DNA of 11,042 nt, taken from Chloroflexota bacterium. Its GTDB lineage: Bacteria; Chloroflexota; Dehalococcoidia; Bin125. Both the position numbers and the translations under genes were made by a program. The stretch is from NCBI GenBank assembly GCA_026707335.1, contig JAPOXB010000264.1:1-11042 (forward strand). The letters are read 5' to 3'. Below the pieces are notes generated by a model, which did not search any database, was not told the DNA's origin, and saw only the letters and a list, made by a program, of their open reading frames with translations. Positions 1 to 6,029 of the stretch are shown one piece after another (position 1 is the stretch's first letter; the number at the start of each line of letters is the position of its first letter).

Positions 1-4
1 ACAA

Positions 5-40
5 GAGTACCCTACGGGGGAGTCCAGGTCAAGGGTACTC
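5..40. repeat. 9-bp perfect inverted repeat upstream of rel
   Basis: GAGTACCCT at 5-13 is the exact reverse complement of AGGGTACTC at 32-40, with an 18-nt spacer. It ends 5 nt before a perfect TATAAT at 46-51, so it lies where a -35 region would be and could be an operator for the rel promoter. It could instead be the terminator stem of a gene that lies to the left of the window, but no T-run follows it on the plus strand. Confidence 0.5.
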
Positions 41-45
41 ACGCA

Positions 46-51
46 TATAAT
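46..51 (+). promoter_or_regulatory. Candidate distal rel promoter, -10 box TATAAT
   Basis: A perfect sigma70-type -10 hexamer stands out in an otherwise GC-rich sequence. No recognisable TTGACA lies 16-18 bp upstream; that interval is occupied by the inverted repeat at 5-40. A transcript from here would start near 58 and carry a leader of about 90 nt before the rel ATG at 150. Confidence 0.4.
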
Positions 52-137
52 CCCCAGCCAGTTGACTGAGACACTGCGCGACGAGGCGGGCGCCATCACC
101 AAACCGCCGGGCTGGTGAGGTTCCCCCGCGACCGTCC

Positions 138-143
138 TACAAT
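138..143 (+). promoter_or_regulatory. Leaderless rel promoter, -10 box TACAAT
   Basis: TACAAT ends 6 nt before the ATG at 150, which places the expected transcription start on the A of the start codon. There is no Shine-Dalgarno sequence between the hexamer and the ATG. The same hexamer-to-ATG distance is seen for yifB (2428-2433), which supports a leaderless transcript. No good -35 box is visible. Confidence 0.55.
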
Positions 144-149
144 CGACGC

Positions 150-2390
150 ATGACCACGGAGATCACCGACCGGCGCGCCGACCCGGTCCACCCGACGCTC
201 GACGACCTGCGGGACACCGCCGCCCGCTACCTGGGGCCCGGGGAGATCGCCGAGATCGAGCGCGCCTACCAGTTCGCCGACCGCGCCCACGAGGGGCACC
301 TGCGCGCCTCCGGCGCCCCCTACATCGAGCATCCCTTGGCCGCCGCCGTCAGTTGCGCCGAGCTGGAGCTGGGTTTGCCGGTCCTGCAGGCCGCGCTGCT
401 GCACGACGTCGTCGAGGACTGCGATGTCAGCCTCGACGACCTCACCGCCGAGTACGGCGACGAGGTCGGCGCGCTCGTCGACGGGGTCACCAAGCTCGGC
501 TCGCTGGCCTTCCCCAGCGCCGCCGCCGGCGTCGGCGACGACCAGGTGCAGGCCGAGAACCTGCGCCGCATGTTCATCGCCATGGCCGAAGACGTGCGCG
601 TCGTCATCGTCAAGCTCGCCGACCGGCTGCACAACATGCGCACGCTCGACGCCCTGCCGCCCGAGAAGCAGCAGCGCATCGCCCGCGAGACGATGGAGAT
701 CTACGCGCCGCTGGCCGCCCGGCTGGGCATCTGGCAGTTCAAGTGGCAGCTCGAGGACTTGGCCTTCCGCTACCAGCAGCCCGACGACTACCAGCGCATC
801 GCCACGCAGGTCGCCGCCCGGCGCGCCACCCGCGAGCGCTACCTGTCACAGTTGCAGCGCAAGCTCGAGACCGCCCTGCAGGACAACGGCATCCACGCCA
901 GCGTCGGCGGCCGCGTGAAGCACATCTACTCGATCCACCAGAAGATCCAGAAGTACGCGGCCGTCGGCAAGAGTTTCAGCGAGATCTACGACCTGCTCGC
1001 CGTGCGCGTGCTCGTCGACCAACTCGACGAGTGCTACAAGGTGCTCGGTGTGCTGCACAGCCTCTGGCGCCCCATTCCAGGCGAGTTCGACGACTACATC
1101 GGCAACCCAAAGCCCAGCGGCTACCAGTCGCTGCACACGACCGTGTACTGGACCGCCACCCGCCCGCTCGAGATCCAGATCCGCACCCGCGACATGGACG
1201 ACGAGGCGGAGTTCGGCGTCGCCGCGCACTGGCGCTACAAGCAGGGGCGCGCGGCCCGGCCCGCTCACGCTGCTCCCGAGGCCGACCGCCGCGACGCCGA
1301 GCGCCTCGCCTGGCTGCGCCAGTTGGTCGATTGGCAGGGCGACCTGCCCGGCGCGCGCGAGTACGTCGAGACGATCAAGAGCGACGTCTTCCAAGACCAG
1401 GTCTTCGTCTTCACGCCCAAGGGCGAGCTGAAGGACATGCCCGCCGGCAGCAGTCCGCTCGACTTCGCCTTCCGTATCCACACCGAACTCGGCTACGCCT
1501 GCGTGGGCGCGAAGGTGAACGGGCGCCTCGTCGCGCTGACCACGCCGCTCAGCAACGGCGACGTGGTGGAGATCGTCACCAGCCGCAACTCGCGCGGGCC
1601 CAGCCGCGACTGGCTCAACCCCGCCCTGGGCTACCTGAAGACCAACCACGCCCGCACCAAGGTGCGGCAGTGGTTCCGCAAGCAACAGCGCACCGAGAAC
1701 CTCGCCCGCGGGCGCGAGGAACTGGAGAAGGAGTTGCGGCGGCTGCACCTCAAGCTCTCCGACGTCGAGGCGGCCCTGCTGGAGATCACGGGCCAGCGCA
1801 GCCTCGACGACGTGCTGATCGCGATCGGCACCGGGGAGAGCGCGGCCCACGGCCTCGCGTTGCGGCTCGCCGTCCCCACCGGCGCCCGCCCCGCCGTCGA
1901 GCCCGTGCCCTTGCAGCGCCCACTGCGGCGGCCCGCCGCCCCGCAGGAGGGCGCGACCGGCGTGCACGTCTTCGGCTCCTCGCGCGTCATGACCCGCTTC
2001 GCCGCCTGCTGCAGCCCGCTGCCGGGCGACCCCATCACCGGCTACGTCACGCGCAGCCGCGGCGTCACCGTCCACCGTGATGATTGTCATAACGTCCTGC
2101 ACACGCAGGAATCCGAGCGGTTGGTCGAGGTGCAGTGGGGCAGCGTGCCGGGCACGCGCTACTCGGCCCGGCTGCGCATCGAGGGGTGGGACCGGGTCGG
2201 CTTCATCCGCGACATCTCCAACGTCTTCGCCGACGAGGACATCAACATCGTCGGCCTGACGACGCACGAGGACGGCGGACGCGTGGTCCTCTCCCTCACC
2301 GTCGAGACCGACGGCTACGCCCAGTTGCAGCGCGTCATGCACAAGGTCGACGCCGTGCGCGGCGTCCTCGGCGTCGATCGGGAGTTGTAG
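150..2390 (+). CDS. rel: Bifunctional (p)ppGpp synthetase/hydrolase, RelA/SpoT family
   Basis: Long RSH protein of 746 aa that makes and degrades the stringent-response alarmone (p)ppGpp in the cytoplasm, normally in contact with stalled ribosomes. Domains in order: HD hydrolase, about 40-190, with H61, the LLHDVVED motif at 83-90 and DRLHNMRT around 158-165, so hydrolase residues look intact; synthetase, about 255-365, with EIYDLLAVRV and EIQIRT at 341-346; TGS, about 415-478; zinc-finger/RIS region with CC at 620-621, H642 and C646; C-terminal ACT, about 668-746. Length is normal for the family. The synthetase motif that is usually RFKD in bifunctional enzymes reads EFDD at 312-315. The start has no Shine-Dalgarno sequence but sits 6 nt after a -10 box. 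It precedes yifB by 49 bp, but yifB appears to have its own promoter. Confidence 0.97.
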   Translation: MTTEITDRRADPVHPTLDDLRDTAARYLGPGEIAEIERAYQFADRAHEGHLRASGAPYIEHPLAAAVSCAELELGLPVLQAALLHDVVEDCDVSLDDLTAEYGDEVGALVDGVTKLGSLAFPSAAAGVGDDQVQAENLRRMFIAMAEDVRVVIVKLADRLHNMRTLDALPPEKQQRIARETMEIYAPLAARLGIWQFKWQLEDLAFRYQQPDDYQRIATQVAARRATRERYLSQLQRKLETALQDNGIHASVGGRVKHIYSIHQKIQKYAAVGKSFSEIYDLLAVRVLVDQLDECYKVLGVLHSLWRPIPGEFDDYIGNPKPSGYQSLHTTVYWTATRPLEIQIRTRDMDDEAEFGVAAHWRYKQGRAARPAHAAPEADRRDAERLAWLRQLVDWQGDLPGAREYVETIKSDVFQDQVFVFTPKGELKDMPAGSSPLDFAFRIHTELGYACVGAKVNGRLVALTTPLSNGDVVEIVTSRNSRGPSRDWLNPALGYLKTNHARTKVRQWFRKQQRTENLARGREELEKELRRLHLKLSDVEAALLEITGQRSLDDVLIAIGTGESAAHGLALRLAVPTGARPAVEPVPLQRPLRRPAAPQEGATGVHVFGSSRVMTRFAACCSPLPGDPITGYVTRSRGVTVHRDDCHNVLHTQESERLVEVQWGSVPGTRYSARLRIEGWDRVGFIRDISNVFADEDINIVGLTTHEDGGRVVLSLTVETDGYAQLQRVMHKVDAVRGVLGVDREL

Positions 2391-2427
2391 TCGCCACCCC
2401 AGAGCAGCGCCTCCCGGCCGACGCCTC

Positions 2428-2433
2428 TACCAT
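2428..2433 (+). promoter_or_regulatory. Leaderless yifB promoter, -10 box TACCAT
   Basis: TACCAT fits TANNNT and ends 6 nt before the yifB ATG at 2440, the same geometry as the rel box at 138-143. No Shine-Dalgarno sequence lies in the 49-bp rel-yifB gap. The -35 region is not recognisable, so the call rests on the hexamer and its position. Confidence 0.5.
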
Positions 2434-2439
2434 CCCACC

Positions 2440-3999
2440 ATGCTTGCCAGCGTCAATGGTTGCGCCGTGGTCGGGCTCAGTGGCGAGATCGTCACCGTCG
2501 AGGTCGACATGACCCGCGGGCTGCCGGCGATCCAGATCGTCGGTCTGCCCGACGCCGCCGTCTCGGAGGCGCGCGAGCGTGTCCGCGCCGCCCTGCGCAA
2601 CGCCGGCGCGCGCTTGCCGGGCGGCCGCATCATCGTCAACCTCGCCCCGGCCGACCTGCGCAAGGAGGGCACCGCCTACGACCTCCCCATCGCGGTGGGC
2701 ATCCTCGTCGCCTCGGGCCAGATCCCCGACGAGTTCGTCCGCGGCGCGGTGTTCATCGGGGAGCTGGCCCTCAACGGCGACTTGCGCCACGTGCCCGGCG
2801 TTCTGCCCGTTGCGACATCGCTGCGCGATGGCGACGCCCGCCGCCTCGTCCTGCCCGAGGCCGACGCGCCCGAGGCCGCCCTGATCGACGGCATCGAGGT
2901 GCTCGGCTTCCCCACGCTGACCGCGCTGATGGAGACCGCCAACGGCGACGCGCCCCTGCCCTCGCCGCCCCCCGCCGACGGGGGCGCCCCGGCCACCGGC
3001 GCCCGGCTCGCCCCGGCGTACGTCGACTTCGCCGACGTGCGCGGCCAGGAGCACGTCAAGCGCGCCATCGAGGTCGCCGCCGCGGGCGGGCACAACCTGC
3101 TGATGGCGGGTCCGCCGGGGGCCGGCAAGACGCTGCTCGCCCGCGCCGTTCCCGGCATCCTGCCCGCCCTCGACCGCGAGGAGGCGCTGAGCGTCACCGC
3201 CGTCTACAGCGTCGCCGGCATGCTGCCCGAGGGCGTCAGCCTGGTCCGCGAGCGGCCCTTCCGCTCGCCCCACCACACGATCTCCAACGCCGGCCTCGTG
3301 GGCGGCGGGCGCAAGCCGCGGCCCGGCGAGATCAGCCTCTCCCATCACGGCGTGCTCTTCCTCGACGAGTTGCCCGAGTTCAACGTCGCCGCGCTCGAAT
3401 CGCTGCGCCAGCCGCTCGAGGACCGCATCGTCACCATCGCGCGCGTGCACGGCGCCGTCACCTACCCGGCCAACTTCATGCTCGTCGGCGCGATGAACCC
3501 CTGTCCCTGCGGCAACTACGACGACCCCGTCGCCGCCTGCAGCTGCTCCGAAGGGGCCGTGCTGCGCTACCAGCGCCGCATCTCCGGGCCGCTGCTCGAC
3601 CGCATCGACCTGTTCACCGAGGTGCCCCGCGTCGACTACGACAAGCTCGCCACCCTGACCGAGCCGGAGCCGTCGAGCGCCGTGCGGGAGCGCATCGCCC
3701 GCGCCCGCGACCTGCAGATCGCCCGCAACGACGGCCGGCCGATCGCCGACCACGCGCCCGCTCCGACCAACGCCGCCCTCAGCCCCCGCCAGGTGCGCGA
3801 ACGCTGCCAGGAGCAGCTGACCCCGCAGGCCGCTTCGCTGATCAAGATGGCGATGACCCAGATGGACCTCTCGGCCCGCGCCTTCAACCGCGTGCTCAAG
3901 GTCGCCCGCACCGTCGCCGACCTGGCCGGCTCCGCCGCCATCGACGCTCCCCACGTCGCGGAGGCGATCCAGTACCGCCGTCGCGGGTCAGGGAATTGA
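2440..3999 (+). CDS. yifB: YifB/ComM family Mg-chelatase-like AAA+ ATPase
   Basis: 519 aa, full length for the family. ComM members are hexameric helicases that promote branch migration during integration of incoming DNA in natural transformation; in many bacteria the role is untested. The N-terminal ChlI/Lon-protease-like domain spans about 1-170 (GLPAIQIVGLPDAAVSE at 27-43). The AAA+ Mg-chelatase core starts near 193, with Walker A GPPGAGKT at 224-231 and Walker B GVLFLDE at 304-310. A cysteine cluster (C355, C357, C368, C370), probably a small zinc-binding insertion, follows in NPCPCGNY. The C-terminal helical lid (about 445-512) contains SARAFNRVLKVARTVADL. A Pro/Ala-rich linker at about 171-190 joins the two halves. 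The ATG at 2440 is supported by family N-terminus and by the upstream -10. It converges on the ATPase gene on the other strand, 30 bp away. Confidence 0.95.
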   Translation: MLASVNGCAVVGLSGEIVTVEVDMTRGLPAIQIVGLPDAAVSEARERVRAALRNAGARLPGGRIIVNLAPADLRKEGTAYDLPIAVGILVASGQIPDEFVRGAVFIGELALNGDLRHVPGVLPVATSLRDGDARRLVLPEADAPEAALIDGIEVLGFPTLTALMETANGDAPLPSPPPADGGAPATGARLAPAYVDFADVRGQEHVKRAIEVAAAGGHNLLMAGPPGAGKTLLARAVPGILPALDREEALSVTAVYSVAGMLPEGVSLVRERPFRSPHHTISNAGLVGGGRKPRPGEISLSHHGVLFLDELPEFNVAALESLRQPLEDRIVTIARVHGAVTYPANFMLVGAMNPCPCGNYDDPVAACSCSEGAVLRYQRRISGPLLDRIDLFTEVPRVDYDKLATLTEPEPSSAVRERIARARDLQIARNDGRPIADHAPAPTNAALSPRQVRERCQEQLTPQAASLIKMAMTQMDLSARAFNRVLKVARTVADLAGSAAIDAPHVAEAIQYRRRGSGN

Positions 4000-4005
4000 G
4001 GCGTT

Positions 4006-4044
4006 CGCTCGGCAGACCCGTTGGCTCCCTTAGCGTGCCGAGCG
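4006..4044. terminator. Possible bidirectional terminator stem between convergent genes
   Basis: CGCTCGGCA at 4006-4014 pairs perfectly with TGCCGAGCG at 4036-4044 across a 21-nt loop. The stem sits directly after the yifB stop (3999) and overlaps the last codons of the convergent ATPase gene. There is no T-run on either side, so Rho-independent termination is uncertain. Confidence 0.3.
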
Positions 4045-5751
4045 CTCACCGATCTCGGCGAGGAGATGTTGCAGCACCTCGGCGATCACGTGGTCGACAT
4101 CGGGCCCTCGTGAGTCCAGTTGTGTGTAGGCGACCCGGGCGTCCAACCCGGGCAGTGGCGCGCCATTGATCGACACTGATCGCGAAACAGACGCACTTGA
4201 TAGCTTCCACGCGACGGACAGAAGCACGTCGAAATCGACGGGGCTGCTTCCCGTATAGCCCATGAATCTGTAGTCGTGCCGCAGTTTAATCGGGCGGTCG
4301 TCTCGCAGCCTGAACCCTGCGCTTATCAAGTGCCGCTTCTTTGTGCTCTCCCAGTGGTCCGACTCAAGGAGGCCACTGCCGTTCGACTCACCCTGACCGA
4401 GCTTGACATAGCCAATCCTGCTGGATCGCCGGAAGAGTTCCGCTCCCAAACGCTGGCAGATGGGATCCAGAGCGTCGAGGGTTGGCCGGATGTGGGTGAG
4501 GTAGACAGCGTCCAGGTGCTCGACATCGGAATCGTCCGGCGCCGGCCCTCCTCGCTCACTCACGAAGGCCGCGACCTCATGCTCCACTTCGAACCGCTCC
4601 AGCACTCCGGCGAATTCGGCGAGCGGCACGACCTCGCAATCGCTGCGTGACTGACGTGCCGTCCCGCCGTAGACGACGGTCTTCGCAGAGATGTCCGGGA
4701 CAAGCTCGGCAACGCGATTGAGCGAGCTGAAGTAGTCGGAAGCCACGGTGGACCCGGACTTCACCTCGATCGCGTTGATGCCGTGGCCGGTCTCGTAGAA
4801 GAGGTCACACTCCAGCCCGCTCCGGTCCCGGAAGAAGGAGAGGTTGGGCTGCCGGTCTCGGTTGAAGGCGTGCTTCAGCGCCTCCGAGACGACCACGTTC
4901 TCGAAGAGCGCTCCGCGGAGGGGGTGCGTCGCGACTTGGTCGGGGCTCTCGATACCCAGCAGATAGCTGGTGAGACCGACGTCGTAGAAGTAGAGCTTGG
5001 GCGACCGCACGAGGCGCTTCCGAATGTTCGCTTGGAACGGCGGCAGTTGGAAGGCGATGTAGCTGCGCTCAAGAATCGCGAGCCACTCCCGCGCGGTCGT
5101 GTGCGACACCCCCGCATCGGAACCCAGCGAACTTAGGTTGACCAGCTGCCCCACCCGTCCCGCGCACAGCCGCACGAAGAGCCGGAACGGCGAGAGGTTG
5201 CGGATGCCGCCCAGCCGTCGCACGTCGCGCTCAACGTACGTCTCAAAGTAGTCGCGCATCGCCTGCCGGGGGTCCAGCCCCTGATCATGAATCCGCGGGT
5301 AGAACCCCGAGTAGATGATGTCGTCGATCGCAGGGCTGGCGTTCGCGCGCCGCCGCTCCCGGAGCGACAGCGGTAGTAAGCGAAGCAGGGCTGTGCGGCC
5401 GGCAAGCGACTGGCTGATGGCGTCGGAGAGCTGAAACTGCTCGCTGCCGGTGAGCACGAACTGGCCGTTGCGCCCTCCCTCATCGGCGAGGACCTGGAGG
5501 TAGGACAGCAGCCCGGGAACGTATTGGACCTCATCGATGATGGCACCTTCACCCAGTTGCGCCAGAAACCCCCGCGGGTCGGACTGCGCGAAGTCCCGCT
5601 GGTCCGGTGCTTCCAGATTCACGTACTCGAGGTTGGGGAAGGCAGCGCGACACAGCGTGGTTTTGCCCGACTGCCGCGGTCCGGTCACGGTCACAAACGG
5701 GTATCGTTCGAACAGGGCCTTGAGCCGACCGGTGATCTCTCGTTCGATCAT
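4030..5751 (-). CDS. AAA_14/DUF4143 (COG1373-type) ATPase with unusual C-terminal extension
   Basis: 573 aa from the chosen start. Visible parts: AAA ATPase with Walker A GPRQSGKT at 24-31, Walker B AIIDEVQ at 70-76 and a sensor-like LTGSEQF at 100-106; then a DUF4143 region, about 190-335, ending in a PD-(D/E)XK-like signature (GLECD at 312-316, IEVKSG at 328-333). The cellular role of this family is poorly known and I assign none. Typical members, from memory, are about 380-430 aa; here about 180 further residues (roughly 390-573, DNA 4030-4584) have no family I recognise. Start: the ATG at 5751 lies 7 nt after a -10 box and has no Shine-Dalgarno sequence, matching the leaderless style of this genome. 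ATG 5757 is possible; ATG 5787 lies inside the palindrome and is unlikely. Less GC-rich stretches than in rel and yifB, and isolation on the opposite strand, hint at separate acquisition. Confidence 0.88.
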   Translation of the reverse strand: MIEREITGRLKALFERYPFVTVTGPRQSGKTTLCRAAFPNLEYVNLEAPDQRDFAQSDPRGFLAQLGEGAIIDEVQYVPGLLSYLQVLADEGGRNGQFVLTGSEQFQLSDAISQSLAGRTALLRLLPLSLRERRRANASPAIDDIIYSGFYPRIHDQGLDPRQAMRDYFETYVERDVRRLGGIRNLSPFRLFVRLCAGRVGQLVNLSSLGSDAGVSHTTAREWLAILERSYIAFQLPPFQANIRKRLVRSPKLYFYDVGLTSYLLGIESPDQVATHPLRGALFENVVVSEALKHAFNRDRQPNLSFFRDRSGLECDLFYETGHGINAIEVKSGSTVASDYFSSLNRVAELVPDISAKTVVYGGTARQSRSDCEVVPLAEFAGVLERFEVEHEVAAFVSERGGPAPDDSDVEHLDAVYLTHIRPTLDALDPICQRLGAELFRRSSRIGYVKLGQGESNGSGLLESDHWESTKKRHLISAGFRLRDDRPIKLRHDYRFMGYTGSSPVDFDVLLSVAWKLSSASVSRSVSINGAPLPGLDARVAYTQLDSRGPDVDHVIAEVLQHLLAEIGERSAR

Positions 5752-5758
5752 GGCCATC

Positions 5759-5787
5759 ACGATACTGTTCTGGTGTGCAGATTGCAA
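5759..5787 (-). promoter_or_regulatory. Promoter of the AAA_14/DUF4143 gene
   Basis: Reading the minus strand, a -35-like TTGCAA (5787-5782) is followed by a 17-nt spacer and a -10-like TATCGT (5764-5759), then 7 nt and the ATG at 5751. The spacing is ideal and predicts a start at or next to the start codon. The -35 box lies within the large palindrome at 5770-5812. Confidence 0.5.
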
Positions 5788-5812
5788 GTAGTACTTTCAA
5801 TCTGCACACCAG
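5770..5812. repeat. 43-bp near-perfect palindrome, probable operator
   Basis: Left arm CTGGTGTGCAGATTG (5770-5784) is exactly complementary to CAATCTGCACACCAG (5798-5812). The centre (5785-5797) continues the symmetry as AAGTA-G-TACTT with only one mismatched pair, so 20 of 21 pairs match. It covers the -35 box of the ATPase gene and ends 5 bp before its -10, as expected for a repressor site. It could also form a cruciform. No second copy of the arms was noticed in the window, which argues against transposon terminal repeats. Confidence 0.85.
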
Positions 5813-5866
5813 ACGATCCAGGCTGTCGTCCGGCCGGGTCCCCGCCCCGCGACGCCCCGGCCCTGC

Positions 5867-5872
5867 TACGAT
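5867..5872 (+). promoter_or_regulatory. Candidate tRNA promoter, -10 box TACGAT
   Basis: TACGAT lies 11 nt before the first base of the tRNA, so a start near 5879 would leave a 5' leader of about 5 nt for RNase P removal. No convincing -35 is visible in the surrounding GC-rich sequence. Confidence 0.4.
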
Positions 5873-5883
5873 CGACCCGGCCC

Positions 5884-5958
5884 GCCCCCGTAGCTCAGCG
5901 GATAGAGCACTGGTCTCCGGAACCAGAGGCGGAGGTTCGACTCCTCTCGGGGGTACCA
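5884..5958 (+). tRNA. tRNA-Arg, anticodon CCG, CCA encoded
   Basis: A complete cloverleaf can be folded by eye. The acceptor GCCCCCG (5884-5890) pairs with CGGGGGT (5948-5954), with one G-U at the end. The D stem is GCTC/GAGC. The anticodon stem is CTGGT (5910-5914)/ACCAG (5922-5926) with loop CTCCGGA, giving anticodon CCG at 5917-5919, which reads the arginine codon CGG. The T stem GGAGG/CCTCT encloses the loop TTCGACT. Discriminator A at 5955 is followed by an encoded CCA (5956-5958). Confidence 0.95.
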
Positions 5959-6014
5959 ACGCCCTCCCTGGACAGCGCCTCGCTCCGGCCGGGGGATGCA
6001 GCGCCACCACGACC

Positions 6015-6021
6015 GGGGAGG
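6015..6021 (+). promoter_or_regulatory. Shine-Dalgarno deciding the flavoprotein start
   Basis: GGGGAGG lies 8 nt before ATG 6030. It fixes the start downstream of the tRNA and contrasts with the leaderless starts of rel and yifB. Confidence 0.7.
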
Positions 6022-6029
6022 CCGGGACC

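Noticed and set aside
846..2342. Long open frame on the minus strand across rel
   Set aside because: Shadow frame of low-complexity composition opposite a complete Rel protein.
2335..3954. Long open frame on the minus strand across yifB
   Set aside because: Shadow of the GC-rich codon bias: rich in Gly, Val, Ala, Asp and without recognisable motifs, while the opposite strand encodes a full YifB.
4276..4650. Plus-strand frame opposite the ATPase C-terminal extension
   Set aside because: No Shine-Dalgarno or -10 at the right distance and no family resemblance; the minus frame is continuous with the ATPase.
5770..5812. Palindrome as an insertion-sequence end or CRISPR-type repeat
   Set aside because: Only one copy was seen, there is no transposase, no target-site duplication and no repeat array.
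5775..6029. N-terminal extension of the flavoprotein frame
   Set aside because: The frame stays open but crosses the whole tRNA and part of the palindrome; the Rossmann motif and a good Shine-Dalgarno both support ATG 6030.
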